This document shows positions 33,366-42,570 of a DNA stretch of 64,000 nucleotides, piece after piece. Under the pieces are notes generated by a model. That model had not been told where the DNA came from. It saw nothing but the letters and a program-made list of their open reading frames with translations, and ran no database searches. The stretch's first letter is position 1; every line of letters starts with the position of its first letter. Source of the DNA: Nonomuraea ceibae (GTDB taxonomy: Bacteria > Actinomycetota > Actinomycetes > Streptosporangiales > Streptosporangiaceae); assembly GCF_019396325.1 (NCBI RefSeq), contig NZ_JAHKRO010000008.1, forward strand, positions 1 to 64,000. The letters run 5' to 3'. Both the position numbers and the translations under genes were made by a program.

Positions 33366-34916
33366 ATGCGCGACAACGGAGTCGTGAACGTCGGTCCCGA
33401 ACCCCTCACCTTCGACGACGTCATCCGGGTGGCCCGCCACGGCGCCGCCGTACGCCTCACCGACGACGCCATGGCCGCCGTCGCGGCCTCCAGGCAGCGG
33501 GTGGACGAGCTGGCCGAGAGCCCGGTCCCCGCGTACGGGGTGTCCACCGGGTTCGGCGCGCTGGCCACCCGCCACATCGACCCCTCGCTGCGCGCCCAGC
33601 TCCAGCGCTCCCTGGTGCGCTCCCACGCCGCCGGCAACGGGCCCGAGGTGGAGACCGAGGTGGTGCGCGCGCTCATGCTGCTGCGCCTGCACACGCTCGC
33701 CACCGGCCACACCGGCGTGCGGCCGACCACGGCCAAGGCCTTGGCCGCCCTCATCAGCTCCGGCATCACGCCGATCGTCCACGAGTACGGCAGCCTCGGC
33801 TGCTCCGGCGACCTGGCCCCGCTGGCGCACGTCGCGCTCACGCTCATGGGCGAGGGCGTCGTCCGCGACCGGTCCGGCGACGTCACGGCGGCGGGCGAGG
33901 CGCTCAAGCAGGCCGGGATCGAGCCCGTCGAGCTGGCCGCCAAGGAGGGCCTGGCGCTCATCAACGGCACCGACGGCATGCTCGGCATGCTCGTGCTGGC
34001 CATCGACGACCTCACCCGGCTCGTGCGCACCGCCGACGTGAGCGCCGCGATGAGCGTCGAGGCGCTGCTCGGCACCGACCGCGTGTTCGCCCCCGAGCTG
34101 CAGGCGCTGCGCCCGCAGCCCGGCCAGGCGCTCGCCGCCGCCAACATGGTGAAGATCCTGGCCGGCTCCGGCATCATGGCCAGCCACCGCGACCCGGAGA
34201 ACTGCACCCGCGTCCAGGACGCCTACTCGCTGCGCTGCGCCCCCCAGGTCGCCGGCGCCGCCCGCGACACGATCGCGCACGCCGCCGCCGTCGCCGGCTG
34301 GGAGCTGGCCAGCGCCGTCGACAACCCGGCGGTGCTCGCCGACGGCCGCGTCGAGTCCAACGGCAACTTCCACGGCGCGCCCGTCGCGTACGTGCTCGAC
34401 TTCCTGGCGATCGTGGCCGCCGACCTGGCCTCGATGTCCGAGCGGCGCACCGACCGCTTCCTCGACGTGGCGCGCAACCACGGGCTGCCCGCGTTCCTGG
34501 CCGACGACCCCGGCGTCGACTCCGGCCACATGATCGCCCAGTACACGCAGGCCGCGATCGTGTCGGAGCTCAAGCGCCTGGCCGTGCCCGCCAGCGTCGA
34601 CTCCATCCCGAGCTCGGCCATGCAGGAGGACCACGTCTCGATGGGCTGGTCGGCCGCCCGCAAGCTGCGCCGCTCCGTCGACGGGCTGACCCGGGTGCTG
34701 GCCGTCGAGGTGCTCACCGCCGCCCGCGCGCTCGACCTGCGCCGCCCGCTCGAGCCCGCCCCCGCCACGGCCGCCGTGGTCAAGGCGCTGCGCGAGACCG
34801 TGCCGGGTCCCGGCCCCGACCGCTTCCTCGCGCCGGAGATCGAGGCCGCCGTGCGGCTCGTCGCAGACGGCGGCGTGGTCGAGGCCGTCGAGTCGGTGAC
34901 CGGCCCGCTGGCCTAA
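33366..34916 (+). CDS. hutH: Histidine ammonia-lyase
   Basis: A 516-residue lyase that removes ammonia from L-histidine to give urocanate. It has VPAYGVSTGFGALATRHID near the N-terminus, the MIO-forming loop EYGSLGCSGDLAPLAH (C146-S147-G148 as the cyclising triplet), NGTDGMLGMLVLAIDDL, RVQDAYSLRCAPQV and SIPSSAMQEDHVSMG. Cys instead of Ala in the triplet is seen in other actinobacterial members. No other hut gene is adjacent. The stop overlaps the minus-strand fusion gene by 4 bp. Confidence 0.94.
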   Translation: MRDNGVVNVGPEPLTFDDVIRVARHGAAVRLTDDAMAAVAASRQRVDELAESPVPAYGVSTGFGALATRHIDPSLRAQLQRSLVRSHAAGNGPEVETEVVRALMLLRLHTLATGHTGVRPTTAKALAALISSGITPIVHEYGSLGCSGDLAPLAHVALTLMGEGVVRDRSGDVTAAGEALKQAGIEPVELAAKEGLALINGTDGMLGMLVLAIDDLTRLVRTADVSAAMSVEALLGTDRVFAPELQALRPQPGQALAAANMVKILAGSGIMASHRDPENCTRVQDAYSLRCAPQVAGAARDTIAHAAAVAGWELASAVDNPAVLADGRVESNGNFHGAPVAYVLDFLAIVAADLASMSERRTDRFLDVARNHGLPAFLADDPGVDSGHMIAQYTQAAIVSELKRLAVPASVDSIPSSAMQEDHVSMGWSAARKLRRSVDGLTRVLAVEVLTAARALDLRRPLEPAPATAAVVKALRETVPGPGPDRFLAPEIEAAVRLVADGGVVEAVESVTGPLA

Positions 34917-36076
34917 CGCCGGGGCAGCGCCACGATCGCGTCCACCTCCAGCAGCAGGCCGGGCATGAACAGCCGGGACACCTCCACGGTCGTGCTCGCC
35001 GGCGGCGTCCCGGTGATGTACTTCCGCCGTACGCGCCCGTACTCGACCCTGTCGTCCATGTTCGTCAGGTACGTGCGGATGAAGGCGAGATCGGCGAACG
35101 TGGCGCCCTGGTCGGCCAGGATGCGCGACAGGTTCTCGAAGACGCACTCGGCCTGGGCCGCCATCGAGCCCTCGCCGACCACGTCGCCGTTCGCGTCGAA
35201 GGCCGCCTGGCCCGAGACGTACAGCATGTCGCCCACGCGGACCGCGTGCGAGTACATGCCGTTCGTGGCCGGCACCGCCGCCGGGTTCAGCGGCACCGCC
35301 CGGCCCGGCGCGGCGGGCCGCCCGACGTGCCCGGCGATCGCGGTCAGGTCGCGCTCTCCCAGGCCCGCCGCCTCGGCCTCGCGCAGGCGGCGCAGCGCGG
35401 CGGCGGCCAGCGAGGCGCCGTCCCACGCGGCCAGGTCCAGGTCCTTGGCCGCCAGCCCGAGCGCGTAACGGGTCTCCCGCGCGGGCGCGGCCAGCCGACC
35501 GGCCAGCGCGCCGAGCGGGGTGCCCGCCAGCACGGCGGCGAGCGCGTCCCGGTCCACGCCGTGCGCCTCGCCGTACGCGAACGTCTCCGCGAGCAGCACC
35601 TGGGCGGGCACGAGCGCGCTCATGACGGCGAGCTTCAGCGCCGCGCCCGCGCCCAGCGGCCCGAGCTCCCGCACGGTGCCGAACACCGCCAGCACCTCGC
35701 GCACGGCCGCCACGTCGCCCCCGGCCAGCACGGTCAGCGTGCCCTCGGCCGCCGGGGCGACGCTGCCCAGCACCGGCGCGTCCACCAGGCCCGCCTCGGG
35801 CGGCAGCAGCGCCCGCAGCTCGCGCACCGCGTCCGGGCCGATCGTCGACATCTCCACCACGGTCACGCCGGGCCGCAGCCCCGGCAGCGCCGCCGTCAGC
35901 ACCTCGCGCACCGCGTCGCCGTCGCGCAGCATCGTGATGACCAGGTCCGCCCCGGCCACCGCCTCGGCGGGCGAGATCCCGGTCCCGCGCCGCCACGTCG
36001 TCACCTCGTGCCCGGCCTCGGCGAGCCGCCGGGCCATGGGGACGCCCATGCGTCCCTGTCCAAGAAATGCAATCAC
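34913..36076 (-). CDS. Fusion of beta-hydroxyacid dehydrogenase-like domain and RidA domain
   Basis: A 387-residue protein (GTG at 36076; the frame remains open to a GTG at 36112). Residues 1-255 are like 3-hydroxyisobutyrate dehydrogenases: VIAFLGQGRMGVPMARRLAEAGHEVTTWRR, VDAPVLGSVAPAAEGTLTVLAGGD, GAGAALKLAVMSAL with the catalytic Lys, and a helical C-domain with AKDLDLA. Residues 265-387 form a RidA/YjgF unit: AVPATNGMYSHAVRVGDMLYVSGQAAFDANGDVVG, a conserved R-T-Y-L (FIRTYLTNMDD), and PPASTTVEVSRLFMPGLLLEVDAIVALP. RidA destroys reactive enamine/imine intermediates, so an imine product handed between domains is plausible (inference). Confidence 0.85.
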   Translation of the reverse strand: MIAFLGQGRMGVPMARRLAEAGHEVTTWRRGTGISPAEAVAGADLVITMLRDGDAVREVLTAALPGLRPGVTVVEMSTIGPDAVRELRALLPPEAGLVDAPVLGSVAPAAEGTLTVLAGGDVAAVREVLAVFGTVRELGPLGAGAALKLAVMSALVPAQVLLAETFAYGEAHGVDRDALAAVLAGTPLGALAGRLAAPARETRYALGLAAKDLDLAAWDGASLAAAALRRLREAEAAGLGERDLTAIAGHVGRPAAPGRAVPLNPAAVPATNGMYSHAVRVGDMLYVSGQAAFDANGDVVGEGSMAAQAECVFENLSRILADQGATFADLAFIRTYLTNMDDRVEYGRVRRKYITGTPPASTTVEVSRLFMPGLLLEVDAIVALPRR

Positions 36077-36133
36077 GTCACCATTGAAGGGATTCGCACG
36101 GTATTCCACCACCGACTAGATTGCATGCCAGCC

Positions 36134-37048
36134 ATGCCTGACGTGAATGCCTTCGACACCGCGGCCCTGCGCCTGTTCGACGAGGTGGCCAGGGGCGGCT
36201 CGTTCACGGCCGCCGCCGAGCTGCTCGGCCAGACCCAGTCGGCCGTCTCCCGGCGCGTCGCCGCCCTGGAACGCGCCGCCGGCGGGCCGCTGTTCGAGCG
36301 GCTGCCCAGGGGCGTGCGGCTCACCCCCGCCGGGGCCGCGCTGCACCGGCACGCCGTCGCGGTGCTCGACCGGCTCGACCGGGCCGGCGAGGAGCTGGCC
36401 GCCATCCACGGCGGCAGCGGCGGCACGCTGCGCGTGGGCGCGTTCGCCACCGCCAACGCCGAGCTGGTGCCCGCGACGCTCAGCCGCTTCGCCGACCGGC
36501 GGCCCGGCGTGGAGCTGCGGCTCGTCGAAGCGCTCAGCCCTCGCCTCACCGAACGGCTCCAGGCCGGTGCGCTGGACCTGGCCGTGATCAGCGACTACCC
36601 GGCCGGGCTGCCCAGCGGTGGCGGCCGCGTCGTCCACCTGCGCGACGACCGGCTGCTGGTCTGCCTGCCGCACGGGCACCGGCTGGCCGGTGAGGACGCC
36701 GTCGACCTGCGCGAGCTGGCCGGCGAACGGTGGATCGAGGCGGCGCCGCGCGGCCAGCCGACGCTGCTCGCCGCCGCCTGCGCCGCCGCCGGGTTCACCC
36801 CGCGCGGCGGGCTGCGGGTGGCCGAGTGGTCGGGCAAGTTCGGCTGCGTCGCCGCCGGGCTCGGCGTCACCCTCGTCCCCGAGCTCGCCGCCCGCGCCGT
36901 CCCCGCCGGGCTCGTGCTGCGCCCCCTGCGGGACGAGCTGCCCGTACGGAAGGTGTACGCTGCCCTGCCCGAAGCGCCACTGCCTGCGGCGCTGGAGTTT
37001 GTCCGAATGCTGAAAGAATGGGAAGCGTGTACGGCTTCGCCCACCTAA
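36134..37048 (+). CDS. LysR-family transcriptional regulator
   Basis: A 304-residue regulator. The N-terminal winged helix has AALRLFDEVARGGSFTAAAELLGQTQSAVSRRVAALERAAGGPLFERLPRGVRLTPAGAAL. The effector domain begins at about residue 95 with LRVGAFATANAELVPATLSRF and has LAVISDYPAG. Starts at 36125 and 36134 are possible. Divergent from the dehydrogenase-RidA fusion, which is its likely target. Its 3' end overlaps pabB by 31 bp. Confidence 0.9.
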   Translation: MPDVNAFDTAALRLFDEVARGGSFTAAAELLGQTQSAVSRRVAALERAAGGPLFERLPRGVRLTPAGAALHRHAVAVLDRLDRAGEELAAIHGGSGGTLRVGAFATANAELVPATLSRFADRRPGVELRLVEALSPRLTERLQAGALDLAVISDYPAGLPSGGGRVVHLRDDRLLVCLPHGHRLAGEDAVDLRELAGERWIEAAPRGQPTLLAAACAAAGFTPRGGLRVAEWSGKFGCVAAGLGVTLVPELAARAVPAGLVLRPLRDELPVRKVYAALPEAPLPAALEFVRMLKEWEACTASPT

Positions 37049-38028
37049 ACGGCCGGCTCGCCACCGGGCTGCGTGACGTGACCACCGACCTGGCCGCGCT
37101 CGACTCCGAAGGCTGGTGGGCCGTCGTGGTCGGCTTCGAGGGCAAGGTCACCTGCGCCCGCTTCGACCAGGTGCGCCAGGCCCCGCTGCCCCGCCCGCGC
37201 GCCCCCTGGCAGGGCCCCCGCCCCGGCGACTGGCGCGGCTCCCTCGACCAGGACGCCTACGAGCGGGGCGTCCGCACCATCCGCGACCACATCGAGCGCG
37301 GCGAGGTCTACCAGGCCAACCTGTGCCGGGTGCTGACCGCGCCGCTCCCCGACGGGGCCGCCCCGCTCGCCCTCGCCGCCCGCCTCGCCGAGGGCAACCC
37401 CGCCCCCTACGCGGGCGTCATCCAGGTGCCCGGCCTCGCCGTCGTGTCCGCCTCGCCCGAGCTCTACCTGTCGCGCGACGGCGACGTCGTCGAGTCCGGC
37501 CCCATCAAGGGCACCGGCGCCACCGCCGGCGACCTGCTGGAGAAGGACCACGCCGAGAACGTGATGATCGTCGACCTGGTCCGCAACGACCTCGGCCGGG
37601 TCGCGGCCGTCGGCACCGTAGAGGTGCCCCGGCTGTGCGCCGTCGAGGAGCACCCCGGGCTCGTCCACCTCGTCTCCACCGTGCGCGCCAGGCTCGCGCC
37701 GGGAGCGGGCTGGCCCGAGCTGTTCGCCGCCACGTTCCCGCCCGGTTCGGTCACCGGCGCGCCCAAGTCGTCGGCCCTGCGCATCATCAATGCGCTCGAA
37801 CCCGAGCCGCGCGGGCCCTACTGTGGGGCAGTGGGCTGGGTCGACGCCGACCGGGGCACGGCGGCGCTGGCCGTCGGCATCAGGACGTTCTGGATGAGCG
37901 GCGGCGAGATCCGCTTCGGCACCGGAGCGGGCATCACCTGGAGCAGCGACCCCCGGCGAGAGTGGCTCGAAACCGAGCTCAAGGCGTCCAGGCTCATGGC
38001 ACTGGCATCCTCAGGAGGAAATCGATGA
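37018..38028 (+). CDS. pabB: Aminodeoxychorismate synthase component I-like (chorismate-binding)
   Basis: A 336-residue chorismate-utilising enzyme. It lacks a long N-terminal domain and begins with a short region, then the catalytic core: RTIRDHIERGEVYQANLCRVL, SASPELYLSRDGDVVESGPIKGTGATAGD, KDHAENVMIVDLVRNDLGRVAAVGTVEVP, FPPGSVTGAPKSSALRIINALEPEPRGPYCGAVGW and FGTGAGITWSSDPRREWLETELKA. PIKGT at the 150-160 region is the PabB hallmark. With pabC downstream in ATGA overlap, it makes p-aminobenzoate. The glutaminase (PabA) is not in view. Confidence 0.9.
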   Translation: MGSVYGFAHLNGRLATGLRDVTTDLAALDSEGWWAVVVGFEGKVTCARFDQVRQAPLPRPRAPWQGPRPGDWRGSLDQDAYERGVRTIRDHIERGEVYQANLCRVLTAPLPDGAAPLALAARLAEGNPAPYAGVIQVPGLAVVSASPELYLSRDGDVVESGPIKGTGATAGDLLEKDHAENVMIVDLVRNDLGRVAAVGTVEVPRLCAVEEHPGLVHLVSTVRARLAPGAGWPELFAATFPPGSVTGAPKSSALRIINALEPEPRGPYCGAVGWVDADRGTAALAVGIRTFWMSGGEIRFGTGAGITWSSDPRREWLETELKASRLMALASSGGNR

Positions 38029-38855
38029 ACATCCCGGTCTGGGTCAACGGAGAGCTGATCGACCCCGCGCAGGCCACCGTCTCGGTGTTCGACCACGGGC
38101 TCATGGTCGGCGACGGCGTCTTCGAGACCGTGAAGATCGTCCGCGGCGAGGTCTTCGCGCTCACCCGCCACCTCGACCGGCTCGCGCTGTCGGCCCGCCG
38201 CATGGACCTGCCGGAGCCCGACCTCGACGCGATCGCCGACGGCGTCGCCCGGTGCCTGGAAGCCGCCCCCGCCTGGGCGCTCGGCCGCATCCGCATCACC
38301 TACACCAGCGGCCCGGGCCCGCTCGGCTCCGACCGCGGCGACCAGGGCACCACCTGCGTCGTCATCGTCGACGAGCAGAAGCCGTTCCCCGCCACGGCCA
38401 AGGTCACCGTCGTGCCCTGGCCGCGCAACGAGCGCGGCGCGCTGTCCGGCGTCAAGAGCACCTCCTACGGCGACAACGCCAAGGCCCTGGCCTACGCCAA
38501 GGCGCGCGGCGGCGGCGAGGCCGTTTTCGGCAACCTGGCCGGCAACCTGTGCGAGGGCACCGGGTCCAACGTCTTCATCGTGCGCGACGGGCAGCTACTC
38601 ACGCCGACGCTCGAGTCCGGCTGCCTGGCCGGCGTCACCCGCGCCCTGGTCCTGGAGTGGTTCGGCGCCGAGGAGGTCGACGTGCCGCTGAGCGCCCTCT
38701 ACGGGGCCGAGGAGGCGTTCCTCACCTCGACCACGCGCGACGTGCAGCCGATCAGCCTCGTCGACGAGACCGAGCTGCCGGCCGCGCCGGGGCCGATCAC
38801 GGCCAAGGCCATGCGCGTCTTCGCCGAGCGCTCCGCCGCCGACCTCAACCCCTGA
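38025..38855 (+). CDS. pabC: Aminodeoxychorismate lyase (class IV aminotransferase fold)
   Basis: A 276-residue PLP enzyme that releases pyruvate to form p-aminobenzoate. FDHGLMVGDGVFETVKIVRGEVFALTRHLDRLALSARRM is the N-terminal substrate pocket. The PLP Lys lies in SGVKSTSYGDNAKALAYAKARG, and the C-terminal phosphate site is in GNLCEGTGSNVFIV and LTSTTRDVQPI. The start overlaps the pabB stop and follows AGGAGGAAATCG. Branched-chain or D-amino-acid aminotransferases share the fold, but the pairing with pabB favours lyase. Confidence 0.9.
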   Translation: MNIPVWVNGELIDPAQATVSVFDHGLMVGDGVFETVKIVRGEVFALTRHLDRLALSARRMDLPEPDLDAIADGVARCLEAAPAWALGRIRITYTSGPGPLGSDRGDQGTTCVVIVDEQKPFPATAKVTVVPWPRNERGALSGVKSTSYGDNAKALAYAKARGGGEAVFGNLAGNLCEGTGSNVFIVRDGQLLTPTLESGCLAGVTRALVLEWFGAEEVDVPLSALYGAEEAFLTSTTRDVQPISLVDETELPAAPGPITAKAMRVFAERSAADLNP

Positions 38856-38903
38856 CCCGCCGGGTCCGGCGGGCGTGATCATGACGAGGCGAGCGGAGAC
38901 GTG

Positions 38904-39647
38904 ATGGCGGGGCAGGGCGCGACACCGGCACGACGGCGGAACAGGGCGCCGGCGGGCGTGGTGTCCGTCGCGGCCGCGGCCGCCGTCGTGGCCGCCGGCC
39001 TGGCCTGGTGGCAGGGCGGCGGCGACCCCGCCGTCACCACCGCGGCCGTCCGCCCCCTGCCGGCCGCCTCCCCGCCGGCCGGGCCGTCGCTCGCCGCCTC
39101 CTTACGGCAGGCGCTGGCGCGCACCCCGGCGGCCGACTTCACCTACGAGGGCGGGCTGTCGCAGAGCGACTTCTACGCCGACGCCCGGGGCCGCATCGCC
39201 CACCGCCGGGGCGGCGCCGAGCTCGCCATGACCGTCATCTCGCCCGCCTCCGAGAACAGGCCCGTCGAGGTCACCGTCCGCGACGGCCGCCCCGGCAGGG
39301 TCCCCGAAGGCGTGGCCGACCACGCCCGCGTGATCGCCGTCCTGGCCTCCACCGGCACCGCCGCCGCGCTGGCCGCCGCCACCACCGGCGTGAACCGTAC
39401 GGGAGACGTCCACCGCGGCGAGGTGGCCGCCACGGACGCCCCGCAGGACGTCCAGGAGCTGCTGCGCGACATCGCCGGCGGCTGGAGCAGGGACGAGCTG
39501 GCGCGCAGCACCCTCGTCTGGACGCTCACGCTCGGCGCGCACGGCCTGCCGTCACGGTTCGCCGTCGAATGGCGGGCGCCGGTCCAGGGCGCGGTGCTCA
39601 CCTCGTCCTGGACCACCGCCTACAGCGGCTGGCGCGCCGCTCAGTAG
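38904..39647 (+). CDS. Membrane-anchored extracytoplasmic protein of unknown function
   Basis: A 247-residue protein starting MAGQGATPARRRNRAPAGVVSV with one TM helix at 19-37 (VVSVAAAAAVVAAGLAWW). The outer part is soluble, beginning about residue 60, with LRQALARTPAADFTYEGGLSQSDFYADARGRI and TLVWTLTLGAHGLPSRFAVEWRAP. The size and layout recall mycobacterial-type lipoproteins of the LppX/LprG kind, but there is no lipobox. Its end overlaps the minus-strand LVIVD gene by 7 bp. GGAG lies 5 bases before the ATG. Confidence 0.75.
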   Translation: MAGQGATPARRRNRAPAGVVSVAAAAAVVAAGLAWWQGGGDPAVTTAAVRPLPAASPPAGPSLAASLRQALARTPAADFTYEGGLSQSDFYADARGRIAHRRGGAELAMTVISPASENRPVEVTVRDGRPGRVPEGVADHARVIAVLASTGTAAALAAATTGVNRTGDVHRGEVAATDAPQDVQELLRDIAGGWSRDELARSTLVWTLTLGAHGLPSRFAVEWRAPVQGAVLTSSWTTAYSGWRAAQ

Positions 39648-41017
39648 CTCTTCTGCGTCTGCACGTTGAAGTCGGCCATCTCCACCTTCGCGGCCGGGTC
39701 GGTCAGCGGGTCGTCGATCCGCAGCACGTCCAGGCCCTCCCGGATGTCCGCCGAGTACACGTACCCGTTGTAGTAGTAGGCCGACCACGAGCCCGCGATG
39801 CCGCCGTCGTCACCGTCGAACGGGCCGCGCTCGAAGAAGCCGATCTCCTTGGGGTTGTCGGAGTCGGTGAAGTCGACGAACGACACCCCGCCCTGGTACC
39901 AGGCCTGGACCATGATGTCCTTGCCCGGCACGGGCAGCAGGGAGCCGTTGTGGGCGACGCAGTTCTCGTCCTCCTGCTGCTCACGCGGGATCTTGAAGTA
40001 GCCGCGCTTCTGCAACTGGCCGTCGACCAGGTCGTAGACCGCGTCGGCGCCCTTGGTGGCGGGCGTGTTGCGGTCGCAGGTGGCCGCCGAGCCGCCGCCG
40101 AGCTCGTCGGTGAACAGCACCTTGGTCGCGTCGTTGTTGAACGTCGCCGAGTGCCAGATCTGGAAGTTCTCCCGGTCGCTGACCTGCTGCAGCAGCTTGG
40201 GGTTGAGCGGGTCGGCGATGTCCAGCAGGAAGCCGTCGCCGAAGCAGGCGGCCGCGGCCAGGTTCTTCTCCGGGTAGGCGGTGATGTCGTGGCAGCCGGT
40301 GGCCTCCTCGTGCCCCTGGATGGGCAGGTCGGGCGAGGCCGCGACGCGGGCGGCGGCCGGGTTGGCCATCGGGATCTCGACGATCTGGATCAGCTTGTGC
40401 GGCGGCGGGCAGGTCGTCGACTCCGGCTCCGGCCCCGGCGACGACACGTACACGAACAGCGTGTCGTCCTTGGGCACCATCGTGTGCGTGTGCGAGCCGC
40501 AGTCGGTCGCCACGGCCGACACGAACCGCGGGCTGGACTTGTCGCTGATGTCGAAGATGCGCAGCCCTTCCCAGGCGCGCTCGCCGTCGGTCGAGTCGCA
40601 GCCCTCGCCGCTGCGCGGCTCGTCCACCGACAGGATCAGCAGGTCGCGGTAGACCGACACGTCGTTCTGCTGGGCCGGGCAGGCCACCTGGCTCACCGTC
40701 TTGGGGTTGGCCGGGTCGCTGATGTCGAAGACCGTGAAGCCGCCGAAGTTGCCCATGTACGCGTAGTCGCCCTGGAAGGCCAGGTCGGTGTTCCAGTCCA
40801 TCGGGCCGTTGAGCGGGGCGGCGCGCGGGACGTTCGCCACGTGCTTGACGTTGTCGCTCATCCGGATCTCGCCCGGCTTGAGCGCCTGGCCCGCCGGCGT
40901 CCCGGCCGTGGTGCCCGGCGGATCGGCCTGCGGTGGTCGCTCCGGGCCCGCCGCGCATGCGGATACGAGCAGAACGGCCGCGCACAGCACGGCCCCCCGT
41001 AGCCTGGCCAAGATCAC
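39641..41017 (-). CDS. LVIVD-repeat lipoprotein
   Basis: A 458-residue secreted lipoprotein. GTG at 41017 gives a signal peptide ILARLRGAVLCAAVLLVSAC with lipobox V-S-A-C. The mature part contains beta-propeller LVIVD-type repeats, e.g. FTVFDISDPANPKTVSQV, LRIFDISDKSSPRFVSAV, FLLDIADPLNPKLLQQV and VSFVDFTDSDNPKEIGFF. Cysteine pairs are frequent. This family often lies next to DUF305 lipoproteins, as here (divergent, 28 bp apart). No catalytic role is established. The upstream frame extends but the lipobox fixes this start. Confidence 0.88.
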   Translation of the reverse strand: MILARLRGAVLCAAVLLVSACAAGPERPPQADPPGTTAGTPAGQALKPGEIRMSDNVKHVANVPRAAPLNGPMDWNTDLAFQGDYAYMGNFGGFTVFDISDPANPKTVSQVACPAQQNDVSVYRDLLILSVDEPRSGEGCDSTDGERAWEGLRIFDISDKSSPRFVSAVATDCGSHTHTMVPKDDTLFVYVSSPGPEPESTTCPPPHKLIQIVEIPMANPAAARVAASPDLPIQGHEEATGCHDITAYPEKNLAAAACFGDGFLLDIADPLNPKLLQQVSDRENFQIWHSATFNNDATKVLFTDELGGGSAATCDRNTPATKGADAVYDLVDGQLQKRGYFKIPREQQEDENCVAHNGSLLPVPGKDIMVQAWYQGGVSFVDFTDSDNPKEIGFFERGPFDGDDGGIAGSWSAYYYNGYVYSADIREGLDVLRIDDPLTDPAAKVEMADFNVQTQKSY

Positions 41018-41045
41018 GCCTGTCCCCCTCGTTTCATAGCTCAGT

Positions 41046-41708
41046 ATGGAAGCTATGCCAGCGAGGTCCGGAATGCGCGCACTATTGGTCACAGTTCTGA
41101 TGCTGAACGCCCTGGCTGCCTGCTCACAGGCGCCGAGCGGGCCGTCGGCGGTCGGCACCGGAGCGCCCGTCATCGTGCCCGAAAAGCCCGGCGCGCCGGG
41201 CCGCACGGCCACCCCGGGCGAGCGCGTCGGGCAGGGCGCGGCCACCCCCGCAGCCGCCGACGTGCGCTTCGCCGAAGGCATGATCCCGCACCACCGCCAG
41301 GCCCTGGAGATGACGAGCCTGGTCACCAACCGAGGCCGCAGCGAGGAGGTCCGCAGGTTCGCCGACCAGATCGCGCTCACCCAGCAGCCCGAGATCGACC
41401 TCATGACGAACTGGCTCGCGCTCGTCGGCCGTCCCGCCCCCCGCGGGCACGCCCACCGTGGCGGCGACGGCTACGGCATGGCCACCGAGGAACAGCTCCA
41501 GGCGCTGCGCGCCGCCCGCGGCGGCGCGTTCGACCGGATGTTCCTGCAGCTCATGATCCGGCACCACGAGGGCGCGGTGAAGATGGCGGGGGAGGAGCTG
41601 GCCGAGGGCAAGGACCAGCGCATGCGCATGATGGCCAGGGACGTCTACGCGGGCCAGCGCATCGAGATCGCCCGGATGCGCAAGACCCTGGAGAGGCTGC
41701 CCGCCTGA
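41046..41708 (+). CDS. DUF305-family lipoprotein
   Basis: A 220-residue protein with a signal peptide MRALLVTVLMLNALAAC ending in a lipobox (L-A-A-C), so it is a lipoprotein. The C-terminal part is ferritin-like DUF305: DVRFAEGMIPHHRQALEMTSLVTNRG, FADQIALTQQPEIDLMTNWL, and FLQLMIRHHEGAVKMAGEELAEG. The paired HH and Met residues suggest Cu binding as in CopM-like members. The ATG at 41046 or 41073 may be used. Divergent from the LVIVD gene; both probably sit on the outer face of the membrane. Confidence 0.88.
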   Translation: MEAMPARSGMRALLVTVLMLNALAACSQAPSGPSAVGTGAPVIVPEKPGAPGRTATPGERVGQGAATPAAADVRFAEGMIPHHRQALEMTSLVTNRGRSEEVRRFADQIALTQQPEIDLMTNWLALVGRPAPRGHAHRGGDGYGMATEEQLQALRAARGGAFDRMFLQLMIRHHEGAVKMAGEELAEGKDQRMRMMARDVYAGQRIEIARMRKTLERLPA

Positions 41709-41709
41709 C

Positions 41710-42126
41710 TCAGGACGGCCAGAGCATGTTGGTCAGCTCGGCGTCCAGGTCCATGTAGTCGGTCTCGCGGCCGGCCGGCACCTTCTCGTACGTGCGGTGC
41801 AGGAACTCGGTCAGCGGGGCCAGCGGCACCTCGAAGAGCGCCTGCCCGAACGGCGAGGTCAGGCTGATGTGCAGGGTCCGCTCGCCGTCGTTGCGCGCCG
41901 GCCACACCTGCACGTCACCGTCGCCGACCCGGCGCACGATGCCCACCGTGAGCAGCTCACGGGCGAAGATCCACTCGACCGGTTCGTCGTTCCCCACGTG
42001 GAAAGCCATGCGGATGGCGTACGGGTCGTCGGCTGTGTAGCTCAGCCCGGCGAGCAGGGGGACGGTACTACGGTCGGGGACCACAAGCCGAAGGCCAAGC
42101 TCGGCGGAGACGGTGGTGCTGTTCAT
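41710..42126 (-). CDS. ssgB: SsgB-type sporulation/cell-division regulator
   Basis: A 138-residue SsgA-like protein. The family pattern is clear: LGLRLVVPDRSTVPLLAGLSYTADDPYAIRMAFHVGNDEPVEWIFARELLTVGI, then GDVQVWPARNDGERTLHISLTSPFGQALFEVP and RTYEKVPAGRETDYMDLDAELTNML. SsgB positions the FtsZ ring during sporulation and is the SALP most widely conserved in morphologically complex actinomycetes, which makes SsgB the most likely member. The long gap upstream (to 42570) probably holds its developmental promoter. Confidence 0.9.
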   Translation of the reverse strand: MNSTTVSAELGLRLVVPDRSTVPLLAGLSYTADDPYAIRMAFHVGNDEPVEWIFARELLTVGIVRRVGDGDVQVWPARNDGERTLHISLTSPFGQALFEVPLAPLTEFLHRTYEKVPAGRETDYMDLDAELTNMLWPS

Positions 42127-42570
42127 CGTCAGCCAAACCTTTTCGTCGTAGGTCCCCTCTACGGGGCTTGCACTGCTCTGGGCGGACTTCGTCCGGAGCT
42201 ATGACGCGGAACGAAGAAACCTGTAGGAAAGATTCCGCTCCAAGGCCCTTCTGTAACGCAACTCACAGCTGGACATTTGGGCATCTACCTGGCTAAACGG
42301 CATCAATCGGGTCGTATTTGCGAGGGTTTTGCGTGTTGTGGGGCCAGTCCCGGCGAGCGCACCAAGAACGTTCCTGAGATGGATCACGGTCCGCGTCTAC
42401 CCGGGACACGACGATGGTATGCCACCCGGCCCTCCCGCTGATGGGCAACCGCCGCCTTTCACCCGAATCCCGCCCGGCCGCCTCCCGCCCCCGCCGGGCA
42501 ACCGTTTCGCCAGGGGGTCGGGAGTGCGGTATGGTTTTCCCCGTCGGCACCGCGAGGAGCCGCACAGGGC
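42127..42570. other. Intergenic region between ssgB and tRNA-Val
   Basis: About 440 bp, less GC-rich in its left half than the neighbouring genes. A small hairpin CGGAC-TTC-GTCCG lies at about 42183-42195, and there is no credible reading frame. It probably contains the ssgB promoter (minus strand) and the tRNA promoter (plus strand), but I cannot place either with confidence. Confidence 0.4.

Noticed and set aside
42199..42387. 62-codon minus-strand frame upstream of ssgB
   Set aside because: No ribosome-binding site, no recognisable feature, and it occupies the likely ssgB promoter region.
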